A DNA stretch of 64,000 nucleotides from an uncultured Planctomycetota bacterium (GCA_903892515.1 CAITIS010000001.1:77552-141551); one strand, 5' to 3'; counted from the stretch's first letter, positions 35,116 through 44,326 are shown. The notes: generated by a model not told the origin, from the sequence alone. A program made the numbers and translations.

Positions 35116-36032
35116 GGCTGCTCCACCTGGAGCAATTCTTCGGCGCCTTGCCGGGCGAGTTGGGCGTGCAGGTCATTGGCGACAAGCTCAGCCGAAGCGG
35201 CGTCGGCGCGGGCGCGGATGACCCGCCGGCCGGCCACGTCGGCGGCCAGGGCGTCGCCATGCCAAAGCTGGCCAAGGCGGCGAATGTGCACGCCCAAAGC
35301 TGAGTGACACGAGGCATGCAGGCGGGCCACGACGATCCGCTCAGCGGCCAAAGCGGCGGCGGAGTCGGCATGATTGATCTTGGCCAGCACGGCCAGCGTG
35401 GCCTCATCGGCGGCGCGGCATTGCAGGGCCAAAGCGGCCTGGCCGGCGGCGGGAATGAAATCGTCAATCGCCAGCGGGTGCAGATTGGCCTGAAGATCGC
35501 CGGCCAAGGCCAGCCGCTTCAAGCCAGCCAGCGCCAGGACGATGGCGTCGTATTGGCCTTCCTTGAGCTTGCGCAGGCGCGTCTCGACGTTGCCCCGCAG
35601 CGGCAGCGTTTGCACGTCCGGCCGGAGCAGCCGCAATTGCACGCTGCGGCGGAAGCTGCTGGTGCCGATCCGCGGTGATGGCGGCAAATCGGCCAGCGCG
35701 CCCTTGGGCGAAACGAGCACGTCGCGCGGGTCCTCGCGCTCCGGCACGCAGCCAATGACGAGTTCGGCGTCCATTTCGGCCGGCATGTCCTTGGCGGAGT
35801 GAACGGCCAGGTGAACCTCGCCGCTGCGCAAGGCCGCTTCCAACTCGGCGGTGAACAGGCCCTTGCCGCCGACCTCGGCCAGCGGCCCGGTGGCGCGGTC
35901 GCCGCGGGTGGAGAAAGTGACCAGCTCAAACGGCACGGCCAGCATCTGGCCGACAAGCTGCGACTGCGCCAGAGCCAGAGCGCTGCCGCGCGTGCCGATT
36001 CGCAGGATCGTGTTGTTCGTCTTGTCAGTCAA
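35112..36032 (-). CDS. hemC: Porphobilinogen deaminase (hydroxymethylbilane synthase)
   Basis: LRIGTRGSALALAQSQLV, GGKGLFTAELEAALRSGEVHLAVHSAKDMP, RIGTSSFRRSVQLRLLRPDV, LPLRGNVETRLRKLKEGQYDAIVLALAGLKRL. Confidence 0.93.
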   Translation of the reverse strand: MTDKTNNTILRIGTRGSALALAQSQLVGQMLAVPFELVTFSTRGDRATGPLAEVGGKGLFTAELEAALRSGEVHLAVHSAKDMPAEMDAELVIGCVPEREDPRDVLVSPKGALADLPPSPRIGTSSFRRSVQLRLLRPDVQTLPLRGNVETRLRKLKEGQYDAIVLALAGLKRLALAGDLQANLHPLAIDDFIPAAGQAALALQCRAADEATLAVLAKINHADSAAALAAERIVVARLHASCHSALGVHIRRLGQLWHGDALAADVAGRRVIRARADAASAELVANDLHAQLARQGAEELLQVEQP

Positions 36033-36427
36033 GTCGTCTCATCAGTCAAATCGTGTCGTGCGCCTTGGTATGACCCGTGGCACAGCCGCCCTCGGCTGTG
36101 GCTTTTGCGGGCCCAATGGACGTCTTCTCTCGCGGCTCACGCCCGAGGGCGGGCGTGCCACGATTATGAAACCAGTCCTAACATGGTCACGCGAACAGCG
36201 TGACCATGCCACCCACCCGGTAGCTTTGGGTGCCAAGGCGCGGACTTGGGTAGCCATGGCTGCGGCGTCCCGCAGCCATGCGGCGGCATGCCCATTGCGT
36301 TGCGCCCTGCTGACAACTCGTCAGCATCCGGGCAACCGCTCGTCACGCCCATTGCCTTCTTACGAACCATCGGAGTGATGGTTGTACAGACATTGGCTTC
36401 GGGCGGCAAGAACCCTATCATGCCGGC

Positions 36428-37303
36428 ATGAAACGAGACCTCGTCATTATCGGGCCGGGCAAGGTGGGCACCACGCTAGCGGCGCTGGCGGCGCGGGCCG
36501 GGTATCGCATCGTGGCCATGGCCGGCCGATCCACCGAACGGACGCGGGAGGCCGCCGCCATGACCGCTCAGCAAGTCGTCATCGCATCACCGGCCGAGGT
36601 GGCCGCACTGGGCGGGATCGTGCTGCTGACGGTGCCCGATGACGCCATCGCCGCGGTGTGCGAGCAACTGGCCCAGGCCAGGGCCTTTCCGCCTGACTGC
36701 ATCGTGGCCCACTGTTCGGGGGCGCTGTCGAGCGAGATTCTCGCCCCGGCCCGCGACCTGTGCGGCGCCCACGTCGGCTCGCTGCACCCGCTGCAAACCT
36801 TCCCGGACGTCCAGGCCGGCATCGACCGCTTCGGCGGCACGTACTGCTTCTGCGAGGGCGACAAACCGGCAGTGACGGCGTTGAAGCTGCTGGCGGAGGA
36901 GCTTGGCGGCAAGCCGGTGGAGCTGTCCACGACCGGCAAGCTGCTGTACCACGCCTCGGCCGTGCTGGCGTCGAATTACCTCATCGCTCTGCTCGACGCC
37001 GCCTTAGCCACGGCGGGCAAGGCCGGCATCGGACGCCAAGACGCCGCTGCCGCTCTCGAACCACTGGTCAAGGCCACGCTGTCCAACGTGCAAGCTCTCG
37101 GCCCGGCCAAGGCCCTGACCGGCCCCATCGCCCGCGGCGACTGGCAACTGGTGGCAAAACAATACCGCGACGTCCGCACCGCCGACGCCAAGCTGGGCGA
37201 GATCTACCGCGCCATGGGCGTCTGGACCATCGACGTAGCCCTGCGCAAGGGCACGATCAACGAAGAAAAGGCCGGCAAGCTGCGGCAAGTGCTGGGGGAA
37301 TGA
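36428..37303 (+). CDS. Rossmann-like / DUF2520 domain protein
   Basis: LVIIGPGKVGTTLAALAARAGYRIVAMAGRS, HCSGALSSEILAPARDLCGAHVGSLHPLQTF, LYHASAVLASNYLIALLDAALA. Confidence 0.85.
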   Translation: MKRDLVIIGPGKVGTTLAALAARAGYRIVAMAGRSTERTREAAAMTAQQVVIASPAEVAALGGIVLLTVPDDAIAAVCEQLAQARAFPPDCIVAHCSGALSSEILAPARDLCGAHVGSLHPLQTFPDVQAGIDRFGGTYCFCEGDKPAVTALKLLAEELGGKPVELSTTGKLLYHASAVLASNYLIALLDAALATAGKAGIGRQDAAAALEPLVKATLSNVQALGPAKALTGPIARGDWQLVAKQYRDVRTADAKLGEIYRAMGVWTIDVALRKGTINEEKAGKLRQVLGE

Positions 37304-37370
37304 CACGCATTGGGGCAATCGCGCGATGAACGCTGGTCCGGCAGCGATTAGGCAGATAGGCATCTGCCTG

Positions 37371-37455
37371 AGAACTCGATGATATGGCCGCTTGGGAACT
37401 CGACAATAAGGCCGCCTCGGAACTCGATGATATGGCCGCCTGGGAACTCGAAGAT
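37371..37455. repeat. 24-bp tandem repeat, about 3.5 copies
   Basis: gaactcgatgatatggccgcttgg / gaactcgacaataaggccgcctcg / gaactcgatgatatggccgcctgg / gaactcgaagatgggg. Confidence 0.85.
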
Positions 37456-37811
37456 GGGGAATCGCGCGAGCCTGAAAGGCTCAGAGAATGCAGCCCAGGG
37501 CGAGCGCAGCGACGCCCTGGGTAGAGACGCAGGACACCTAGCCCTGAAAGGGCGCAACACTCTGGCGCCCTTTCAGGGCTTGTCCAAGAGGTCATCGTCA
37601 CCCAGGGCGGCGCTTCGCTCTGCCCTGGGCTGTACTATGTCAGCCCGTCGGGCTGAAGGGCTTCGGGCTGAAGAGCTCAACTTCAGACAGGGGCGGGTCG
37701 GCCGGCGCGTGGGCCAAGCGGCGTTGATCAGGAGGCCGCACAACCGAGGGCAGCTATGCCACTACTCCAGGAATTATGGAGCGTACGATAAACGCACGCT
37801 CGGGGAAACAC

Positions 37812-37896
37812 TGCCCGGGACAGGATTTGAACCTGCACAACCTTTTGGGTCACCAGCCCCTCAAGCTGGCGCGTCTGCCAGTTCCGCCACCCGGGC
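37812..37896 (-). tRNA. tRNA-Leu (anticodon GAG)
   Basis: Reverse complement GCCCGGGTGGCGGAACTGGCAGACGCGCCAGCTTGAGGGGCTGGTGACCCAAAAGGTTGTGCAGGTTCAAATCCTGTCCCGGGCA; cloverleaf with long variable arm, anticodon loop TTGAGGG. Confidence 0.93.
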
Positions 37897-37952
37897 GAAG
37901 TTGCATAAGGCTAGCCCCAGCCAAAGCGCTTGTCAAGAAAAGCCCGAGAAAC

Positions 37953-38030
37953 CGGGAATCGGAAACCGGGAATCGGGAATCGGGAATCGGGAATCGGGAA
38001 TCGGGAAACGGGAAACGGAAACTGGAAGCG
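37953..38030. repeat. Heptanucleotide array (GGGAATC)n, degenerate
   Basis: cgggaatcggaaaccgggaatcgggaatcgggaatcgggaatcgggaatcgggaaacggg... Confidence 0.9.
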
Positions 38031-38178
38031 GCGTTTCGTTGGGTGGCATGATCACCCTGCTGTTGGGGTGACCATGTTCAGACTCGATCTGTGGAGGGCA
38101 TTTTCGTCGGGACAAGTGGCAGGTCCAACATGGTCACGCGAACAGCGTGGCCATGCCACCCACCCGCTTCCCGCGTGC

Positions 38179-38292
38179 CCCGACTCCCGACTCCCGATTC
38201 CCGATTCCGGATTCCCGATTCCGGATTCCCGATTCCCCGATTCCCGGATTCCCGGATTCCCGGATTCCCGGATTCCGGATTCCGGATTCCCA
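38179..38292. repeat. Heptanucleotide array (GATTCCC)n, inverted relative to 37953-38030
   Basis: cccgactcccgactcccgattcccgattccggattcccgattccggattcccgattccccgattcccggattcccgg... Confidence 0.9.
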
Positions 38293-38300
38293 AGCTTGCC

Positions 38301-39293
38301 CTACCGCTGCCGCAGGGCGTCCAGGATGCCCTCGGCGATGGCGTCGGCCACTTGGTTGCGGTAGGCCGTGGAGCAAAGCTGGCCGGCCTCGCCGCGGTTG
38401 GAGAGGTAGCCCACTTCCACCAGCATGGCCGGGCAACTGGTGTTGACCAGCACGCGATACCGGGCATGCCGCAGCCCGCGCGAGGCCAGCCCACGCTGCT
38501 CCATGTCGCGGTCCACCGAGCGGGCCATCGTCATCACGGTCTGCGTCGCGCCGGGGGCCACGTACACGGTGTGCCCGGTGGCCGATGAGTTGCTCTTGGT
38601 GGAATCGGCGTGAATGGCCACGAACATGTCGGCGCCGGCGCGGTTGGCGATCTGGGCCCGTTCGTCCAGTTCAATGAACTCATCCGTCGAACGCGTCATG
38701 ATGACCTTTACGCCGCTATCCATGAGCCGGCGCCGCACCTCCAGCGCGATCGGCAGCACGATGTTCTTTTCATACGTGCCGTTGCAGGCGATGCAGCCGG
38801 CGTCCTTGCCGCCATGGCCAGGGTCAAGCACCACCACCGCGCTGACGTGCGAATGCCGCGGGCTCACAGGCGCACCGGCCACGGGCGTCCGGGATGGGGG
38901 CATGGGCCGGGGCGGATACGTCGGGACCGCTTCGCCGCGCAGCAGCGGCCTGATCTGTTCTTCGACGCTCTCGCTCAGGAAGATGGTGCCGCCGACGCGG
39001 GCGATCTGCCCCTGCCGCGAGACCGACTGGCCATTGACGTAGATGGCCCCGCCTGGATCGGAGAAGATCGTCACACTGTTGCACTGGTTGGCCAGCGTGG
39101 CACAGGCCGGGGTGGACTTGGTGACCTGGCAGTTTATCCGGCCAGCGAGTTGGTACACGCTGATGGAATTGGCCGGAGCGGCGGGGTACTGCTCGGTGGC
39201 CTGCACCATCTCATGTTCGCAACCTGCCAGCGCGGCCACCAAGCCGACCAACACAACAACAGACAATCCCTTGCCAAACCGCATCCATGACAT
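38301..39293 (-). CDS. N-acetylmuramoyl-L-alanine amidase (Amidase_3) with lipoprotein-like N-terminus
   Basis: VVVLDPGHGGKDAGCIACNGTYEKNIVLPIALEVRRRLMDSGVKVIMTRSTDEFIELDERAQIANRAGADMFVAIHADS; LVGLVAALAGCEHE lipobox. Confidence 0.92.
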   Translation of the reverse strand: MSWMRFGKGLSVVVLVGLVAALAGCEHEMVQATEQYPAAPANSISVYQLAGRINCQVTKSTPACATLANQCNSVTIFSDPGGAIYVNGQSVSRQGQIARVGGTIFLSESVEEQIRPLLRGEAVPTYPPRPMPPSRTPVAGAPVSPRHSHVSAVVVLDPGHGGKDAGCIACNGTYEKNIVLPIALEVRRRLMDSGVKVIMTRSTDEFIELDERAQIANRAGADMFVAIHADSTKSNSSATGHTVYVAPGATQTVMTMARSVDRDMEQRGLASRGLRHARYRVLVNTSCPAMLVEVGYLSNRGEAGQLCSTAYRNQVADAIAEGILDALRQR

Positions 39294-39815
39294 CCTTGAA
39301 AGAAGAATAAATATGGTCCGATAAGCGTATCCGAACCGGCTCGTTTCTCCAAGCTAAAACGCCGGACGTGCACCCCCGATTGGCGCGTACAGCCTTCCGC
39401 ACGCTCCAACCCGCCCTCAGCAACATCATATATACCAACGGACACGGGCTGGGTTTCTTGCTTTCTTTCTCAGTTCGACGCATAGGTGTCGCGGGCGTCT
39501 CACTTGCGCTCAGCAGCGTCAGAGCGATTGCGATGGCTGGATCACCGGAGAATGACCGCCGGCCGGGAGATCCGGCCAAGCCGAACCGTTGCGTGCGCAA
39601 AAGAGCGTGCACCGCCCCTTCTATAGAAGCGCCTCCGGCCGAGGTGGCCGGGGGAGAACGATTGAAAAGTAAATAGCGTCAGCACCGTGAGGCGCAAGCG
39701 TGCGCATGGGAGGTGCGCAGGGCCCAGCAGAGGCTAGAACGACCTGGCCAGAACTGGACAAACTTCGTAAGTCATTAGCAGGAAGAATGATACGCAATTC
39801 CACCGAAGTTTCAGA

Positions 39816-39916
39816 CGGTTCCAAACCGTTCCGATTGGTTCCAAATGGTTCCGTTTCGTTCCGTTTGGTTCCGTTTCGTTCCCAACGGTTCCATGGCGTT
39901 CCGCTTGGTTGCGGTT
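39816..39916. repeat. 10-bp-period tandem array ([CG]GTTCCNNNN), about 10 units
   Basis: ggttccaaac cgttccgatt ggttccaaat ggttccgttt cgttccgttt ggttccgttt cgttcccaac ggttccatgg cgttccgctt ggttgcggtt. Confidence 0.85.
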
Positions 39917-40240
39917 CGGGACGATCAGGCTTGGACGCGGTGGCAGGTCGAGGCGTGGTTGCTGCGCTTCGATGCGCAGACCACGGCACACGGCTTGGGC
40001 GCGGGGGAGGTCAAGACGTGGTTGCTGCGCTTCGCTGCGCAAACCACGGCACCCTGGCGGCGCAACCACGGCACCTTGGCGGCGCAACCACGGCACCTTG
40101 GCAACCGCGCCTGCCCGAAAACCCTGTTGGACATCAAACTGGTCTCGCCAAATTCCTTGACAATCCCACAGAAATCATCAAGCTTAGCCAATGCTTCTGT
40201 AACGACGCAGTGACTGATTCCATTAACGAGGCGGTATCGC

Positions 40241-40984
40241 ATGAAATCTGAACGTCGGCATGAGTTGCAGGGAAACGCCCTGGCCAGCGAATTGGGCGCG
40301 ATGAAAGTATTCTTCGCCAAGTACGGCAACTGGGTTCTGACGGGTCTGGCCGTGGTGGTCCTGATCGTCCTGGCCATTGTCTGGCACTCCCGCAGCAAGG
40401 CCCGCGCCGAGGCGACCGAATGGAGCACGTTCCAAAGCCTCATCTCCAACCGCAGCATGCTCGACCGCGAGCGTGACCCCCAACTCATCGAGTTGATCAA
40501 CACCGCCAAGCAACCGGCCATTGCCGCCAGCGCGGCGCTGTTCTACGCCGAGTCGCTGACCGACCGGTACGGCCTGGCGCTGGCCGACCCGCAGGGTCAG
40601 AAGACCGCCGCCGATGCCAAGGCCACCGCGCTGACCTATTACCAGCTCGTCCTGGACCGCTACAGTGACATGAAGCCCTTCATGGCCCGGGCGTATCTGG
40701 GGCTGGGCAAGCTGGCCGAGAATGAAGGCGATTTCGCCAAGGCCCGCGAGAATTACCAGCTGGCCATTGCACAGGTGAACTCGGCCTACCCAACGGCCCA
40801 GGAGGCCCAGCGCCGCATGCAGCACTCAGGCGGCGCGATGGCTTCGACGTCGTCGGCGCCAGCGGCCCAGCCGGCCGGAGCGGTGGACAACTGGACCGAG
40901 CCGGTTCGGTTCTCGACCTCGGCCCCGGCGTCAGCGCCGGCATCAGCACCGGCTCTGCGCCCTGCCGCAGCGCCGAAGAAGTAG
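40241..40984 (+). CDS. Single-pass membrane TPR-like protein
   Basis: YGNWVLTGLAVVVLIVLAIVWHSRSKA; PFMARAYLGLGKLAENEGDFAKARENYQLAI. Confidence 0.65.
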   Translation: MKSERRHELQGNALASELGAMKVFFAKYGNWVLTGLAVVVLIVLAIVWHSRSKARAEATEWSTFQSLISNRSMLDRERDPQLIELINTAKQPAIAASAALFYAESLTDRYGLALADPQGQKTAADAKATALTYYQLVLDRYSDMKPFMARAYLGLGKLAENEGDFAKARENYQLAIAQVNSAYPTAQEAQRRMQHSGGAMASTSSAPAAQPAGAVDNWTEPVRFSTSAPASAPASAPALRPAAAPKK

Positions 40985-41135
40985 CGTATCGCGCGGCCTG
41001 AAGGTCGGCTTCACTGGCATGGCAAAAAGTAAAAAGCCTGTTTACACGCAGGCGTATTTGCTGTAAGTATCGCGAGATTATAGTCGGAGGCGCACTCCGG
41101 CACGGGTCAAACGTAAGCGAATTGGAGAAACGTTC

Positions 41136-41768
41136 ATGGCAGACTTGAAGGCAATTGCGGAAGCACTTATCAAGGGCGACCGCAACACGGTGGTGGAACT
41201 GACCAAAAAGGCAATTGAAGAAAAGGTGCCCCCGTCCGACATTCTTCAGAAGGGCCTGATCGCCGGTATGGCCGTCATCGGCGAGCGATTCAAGAAGAAC
41301 GAAGTGTACGTGCCCGAAGTGCTGATCGCCGCCCGCGCCATGCACGGCGCGCTGGCCGTACTCGAGCCGCAGCTCAAGGCCAGCGGCGTCAAGCCTGCCG
41401 GCACCGTCGTACTGGGCACCGTTAAGGGCGACCTGCACGATATCGGCAAGAACCTGGTTGGCATGATGCTCCAGGGTGGTGGGTTGCAGGTCATCGACAT
41501 CGGCACCGACGCACCGGCCGAGAAGTTCGTGACCGCCGCCAAGGAAAAGGGCGCCCAGGTCATCGCCATGTCGGCCCTGCTGACCACGACCATGCCGCAG
41601 ATGGCCGATGTGGTCAAGGCCGTCAAGGCCGCCGGGCTGAAGGTCCAGACCATGATCGGCGGCGCGCCGGTCACCCAGAGCTATGCCGACGAGATCGGCG
41701 CCGACGGCTATGCCGCCGATGCCGCCAGCGCAGTCGACATGGCCATGAAGCTGATCAAGAAGAACTAG
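41136..41768 (+). CDS. Corrinoid (B12-binding) methyltransferase corrinoid protein (MtaC/MtbC-like)
   Basis: GTVVLGTVKGDLHDIGKNLVGMMLQGGGLQVIDIGTDAPAEKFV (DxHxxG), MIGGAPVTQSYADEIGADGYAADAASAVDMA. Confidence 0.93.
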   Translation: MADLKAIAEALIKGDRNTVVELTKKAIEEKVPPSDILQKGLIAGMAVIGERFKKNEVYVPEVLIAARAMHGALAVLEPQLKASGVKPAGTVVLGTVKGDLHDIGKNLVGMMLQGGGLQVIDIGTDAPAEKFVTAAKEKGAQVIAMSALLTTTMPQMADVVKAVKAAGLKVQTMIGGAPVTQSYADEIGADGYAADAASAVDMAMKLIKKN

Positions 41769-41910
41769 CCGGCCGCTGGGCGCACAGCACGAACCAGCCG
41801 CTCCTGCCAGGATCGGCAAGGCCCGTGCGAAGAACGCGCCCAACAACCGGAATTGGCTGAACTTCACGAACAGCCGACCGTAGCGCTGCTACGGGTATAG
41901 CGCGGCACCC

Positions 41911-41945
41911 CAAGCCCGCGGCCGTACTGCCGCGGGCTTGTTGTT
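41911..41945 (+). terminator. Terminator-like hairpin
   Basis: caagcccgcggc-cgtact-gccgcgggcttg followed by ttgtttc. Confidence 0.55.
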
Positions 41946-42091
41946 TCTGCCGGGTGCCAAGTGGGTGCCATAGGTTGAGTCGCGCCGTCTTGCGGCTCTA
42001 CCTATGCCTGACGCAGCACGCGGCATGTGGGGCGTGCAACTGGTTGTACGCGTGAAATGCAAAGCCGCGAGCGGCTGCGTAACGAGAGACT

Positions 42092-43234
42092 GTGCAAAAG
42101 AAAGAATTCCAAAACGAGCCCGGCATCGGCCTGCAGGTGATCGAGACCCCCTTGGAGGCCGACGAGGACGGGCTGCAACGGCTGCGGATTGACATTCGCC
42201 GCGCCCTGCCCGACCGCCGGCTGGACAAGTACCTCGCCGGGAGGCTGGGCCAATTCTCGCGCACGGCCTTGCAGGCGTACATCCGCGAAGGCGCCGTCAC
42301 CGTCAATGGCCGCACGGTCAAGCCCTCTTACGTCATTCAGGACGATGACGTGATCGAGATGCTGCTGCCCGAGCCCGAAGAAAAGAAAGTCATCCTTCCT
42401 GAGCCCATCCATCTGGACGTGCTGTACGAGGACGACGACATCCTGGCCGTCAACAAGCAGGCGGGGCTGATCGTGCATCCGGCCCGGGGCAATCCAACGG
42501 GAACCATGCTTAATGGGCTGGCGTACTACTTCCAGCAGCATCAGGAAAGCTTGGGAGATTTGCCCGCGCCCGGCGGGTGGTATCGGCCGGGGATTGTCCA
42601 TCGGCTGGACCGCGACACGACGGGCGTTATTTTGTTGGCCAAGACCGAGCTGGCCCTGTGGCGGTTGGGACGGCAGTTTGAACTGCGGCGTGTCCATAAG
42701 ACGTACCAGGCTTTGGTGCATGGAATTATGCAACTTGATGAGGACGTGATCGACGCCCCCATTGGACACCACCCCCGGGTCCGCGAACGTTACGCGGTCA
42801 ACCGCGACACGGGCAAGGCCATTGGCGTGATAACCAAAGAGGCCGTCACGCGGTACAAGGTGCTGGCCCGGCTGGCGGAGAGTTCCGCGGTCGGGAAAGG
42901 CTTTTCGCTCGTGGAACTGTATCCAAAGACCGGCAGGACGCACCAGATCCGCGTCCACATGAGCTTCATCGGCCACCCGATCGTGGGCGACGCGATCTAC
43001 GGCGGCGGACCGATTTACGAAAGCCAACTTCAGGGCCGCGGCGATGTGGCTGAAGGGCCTATTATTGTACGGCAAGCCCTGCACGCACGGGCAATTGCGT
43101 TTCAGCACCCGCGCACGCTGAAAGACATGTATCTGCGGGCGCCGTTGCCGGCGGACTTCCTGGCGGCAGTGAGGGCGCTGGGAAACGATGCGTTGGCAGA
43201 AGAATTTTCGCGTGAACCCTTGACGCAGAATTGA
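42092..43234 (+). CDS. RluA/RluD-family pseudouridine synthase
   Basis: RRLDKYLAGRLGQFSRTALQAYIREGAVTVNG (S4), DILAVNKQAGLIVHPA, GIVHRLDRDTTGVILLAKT, GRTHQIRVHMSFIGHPIVGD. Confidence 0.93.
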   Translation: MQKKEFQNEPGIGLQVIETPLEADEDGLQRLRIDIRRALPDRRLDKYLAGRLGQFSRTALQAYIREGAVTVNGRTVKPSYVIQDDDVIEMLLPEPEEKKVILPEPIHLDVLYEDDDILAVNKQAGLIVHPARGNPTGTMLNGLAYYFQQHQESLGDLPAPGGWYRPGIVHRLDRDTTGVILLAKTELALWRLGRQFELRRVHKTYQALVHGIMQLDEDVIDAPIGHHPRVRERYAVNRDTGKAIGVITKEAVTRYKVLARLAESSAVGKGFSLVELYPKTGRTHQIRVHMSFIGHPIVGDAIYGGGPIYESQLQGRGDVAEGPIIVRQALHARAIAFQHPRTLKDMYLRAPLPADFLAAVRALGNDALAEEFSREPLTQN

Positions 43235-43260
43235 GCAAGCCTCACTATTAGGAGCTGACG

Positions 43261-43536
43261 ATGATGCTGGCATTCTTCAATCTTGGCGCCCCCGAGATCA
43301 TCCTGATCGCGTTGCTGGCGGTTTTGATCTTCGGCAAGCGACTGCCTGAGATTGGCCGCAGCCTCGGCCAGGGCATGGTAGAGTTCAAGAAGGGCCTCGC
43401 CGGCGTGAAAGACGACGTGAAAGACGCGGTGGACAGCACGAAGGACGTTGCGTCGGCCGCCCGCAACGCTGGCCAGCAAACGCCGCCGGCGACGACTCCG
43501 CCGACGCAGCAGCCGCCCAGTACGCCGCAGGTGTGA
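43261..43536 (+). CDS. tatA: Twin-arginine translocase TatA/TatE family subunit
   Basis: NLGAPEIILIALLAVLIFGKRLPEIGRSLGQGMVEFKKGL. Confidence 0.92.
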   Translation: MMLAFFNLGAPEIILIALLAVLIFGKRLPEIGRSLGQGMVEFKKGLAGVKDDVKDAVDSTKDVASAARNAGQQTPPATTPPTQQPPSTPQV

Positions 43537-43609
43537 GATTTGTAAGTTCCCCGTGGTTAGTTCTTATCCCCAAGAGCTAAGCACTCTATACTACGAACGT
43601 TGTTTGGAT

Positions 43610-43683
43610 GGGCGATTAGCTCAGTTGGCTAGAGCGCACGGATCACACCCGTGAGGTCACAGGTCCGAGTCCTGTATCGCCCA
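43610..43683 (+). tRNA. tRNA-Val (anticodon CAC)
   Basis: GGGCGATTAGCTCAGTTGGCTAGAGCGCACGGATCACACCCGTGAGGTCACAGGTCCGAGTCCTGTATCGCCCA; anticodon loop ATCACAC. Confidence 0.93.
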
Positions 43684-43700
43684 CTAGTGCAAAAATGAAG

Positions 43701-43727
43701 AAACCCCAATGATCTTGGGGTTTTTTC
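43701..43727 (+). terminator. Rho-independent terminator after tRNA-Val
   Basis: aaaccccaa tgatc ttggggtttttt. Confidence 0.85.
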
Positions 43728-43845
43728 ATGCGCACTGAGGAAGATAGGGGGCAGGGGGTTTCGGGCTGGAAACCGCTCCAAGAGGCTAGAATCTGCTCCA
43801 AGGGTTGCTCCAAGAGTAACGGGGAATAATGCCAGTTCGAGAGAG

Positions 43846-44298
43846 CTATCGCTTCTTTGACTCGGCCGTCGTCCGCACCCATTCCAAGAGTTCTTGAAAT
43901 TCGTTCTCTACTGTCGCCTTCAATTGCGGTGGAATCATCATCGCCAAGGCATCTTGGGCCAACGTGGGCGAAGCCATATCCAGTCGCGAATGGTCAAAGC
44001 CAAGAGGCGTCTTGCCCACCCCGTCTTGGTAGTACGCCAGCAGCGGGAAAATCCATCCCCACGATTCAAGCTGCTGCGCATCCTGACATGCTGAGATCCA
44101 AAGCTGGCAAGCAGCAAGAATCTGCTGCTTGGGGTAAGGAAGGCTGCTACTGTCGTACACAAGCAGGGGTGCTTTTGTGTTGGCGACGAAGTCGGCATAC
44201 GCGCAGGCTATCTTGTTGGCCACGATCAGCGCCGTTTTCATCTCTTGATTCAACGTTCTCTCCATTCGCCCAGAGCCAGGCAGCCAGGACAACTCCAT
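43846..44298 (-). CDS. Hypothetical protein
   Basis: Open frame with plausible internal start (MELSWLPGSGRMERTLNQEMK...); no recognised domain. Confidence 0.5.
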   Translation of the reverse strand: MELSWLPGSGRMERTLNQEMKTALIVANKIACAYADFVANTKAPLLVYDSSSLPYPKQQILAACQLWISACQDAQQLESWGWIFPLLAYYQDGVGKTPLGFDHSRLDMASPTLAQDALAMMIPPQLKATVENEFQELLEWVRTTAESKKR

Positions 44299-44326
44299 CA
44301 ATTCGGCTTTCGCCAATCTAGCGATG

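Noticed and set aside
37930-38364. ORFs with SRFPIPD / IGNRESG heptapeptide repeats
   Set aside because: Translation of the heptanucleotide arrays, open on both strands; not credible proteins.
41037-41130. Possible cobalamin riboswitch upstream of the corrinoid protein
   Set aside because: No B12-box-like sequence seen; only a short cggaggcgcactccg hairpin.
40680-41867. 395-aa minus-strand ORF
   Set aside because: Antisense to the B12-binding corrinoid protein gene, which is unambiguous.
42002-43273. 423-aa minus-strand ORF
   Set aside because: Antisense to the RluD-family gene; no plausible domain.
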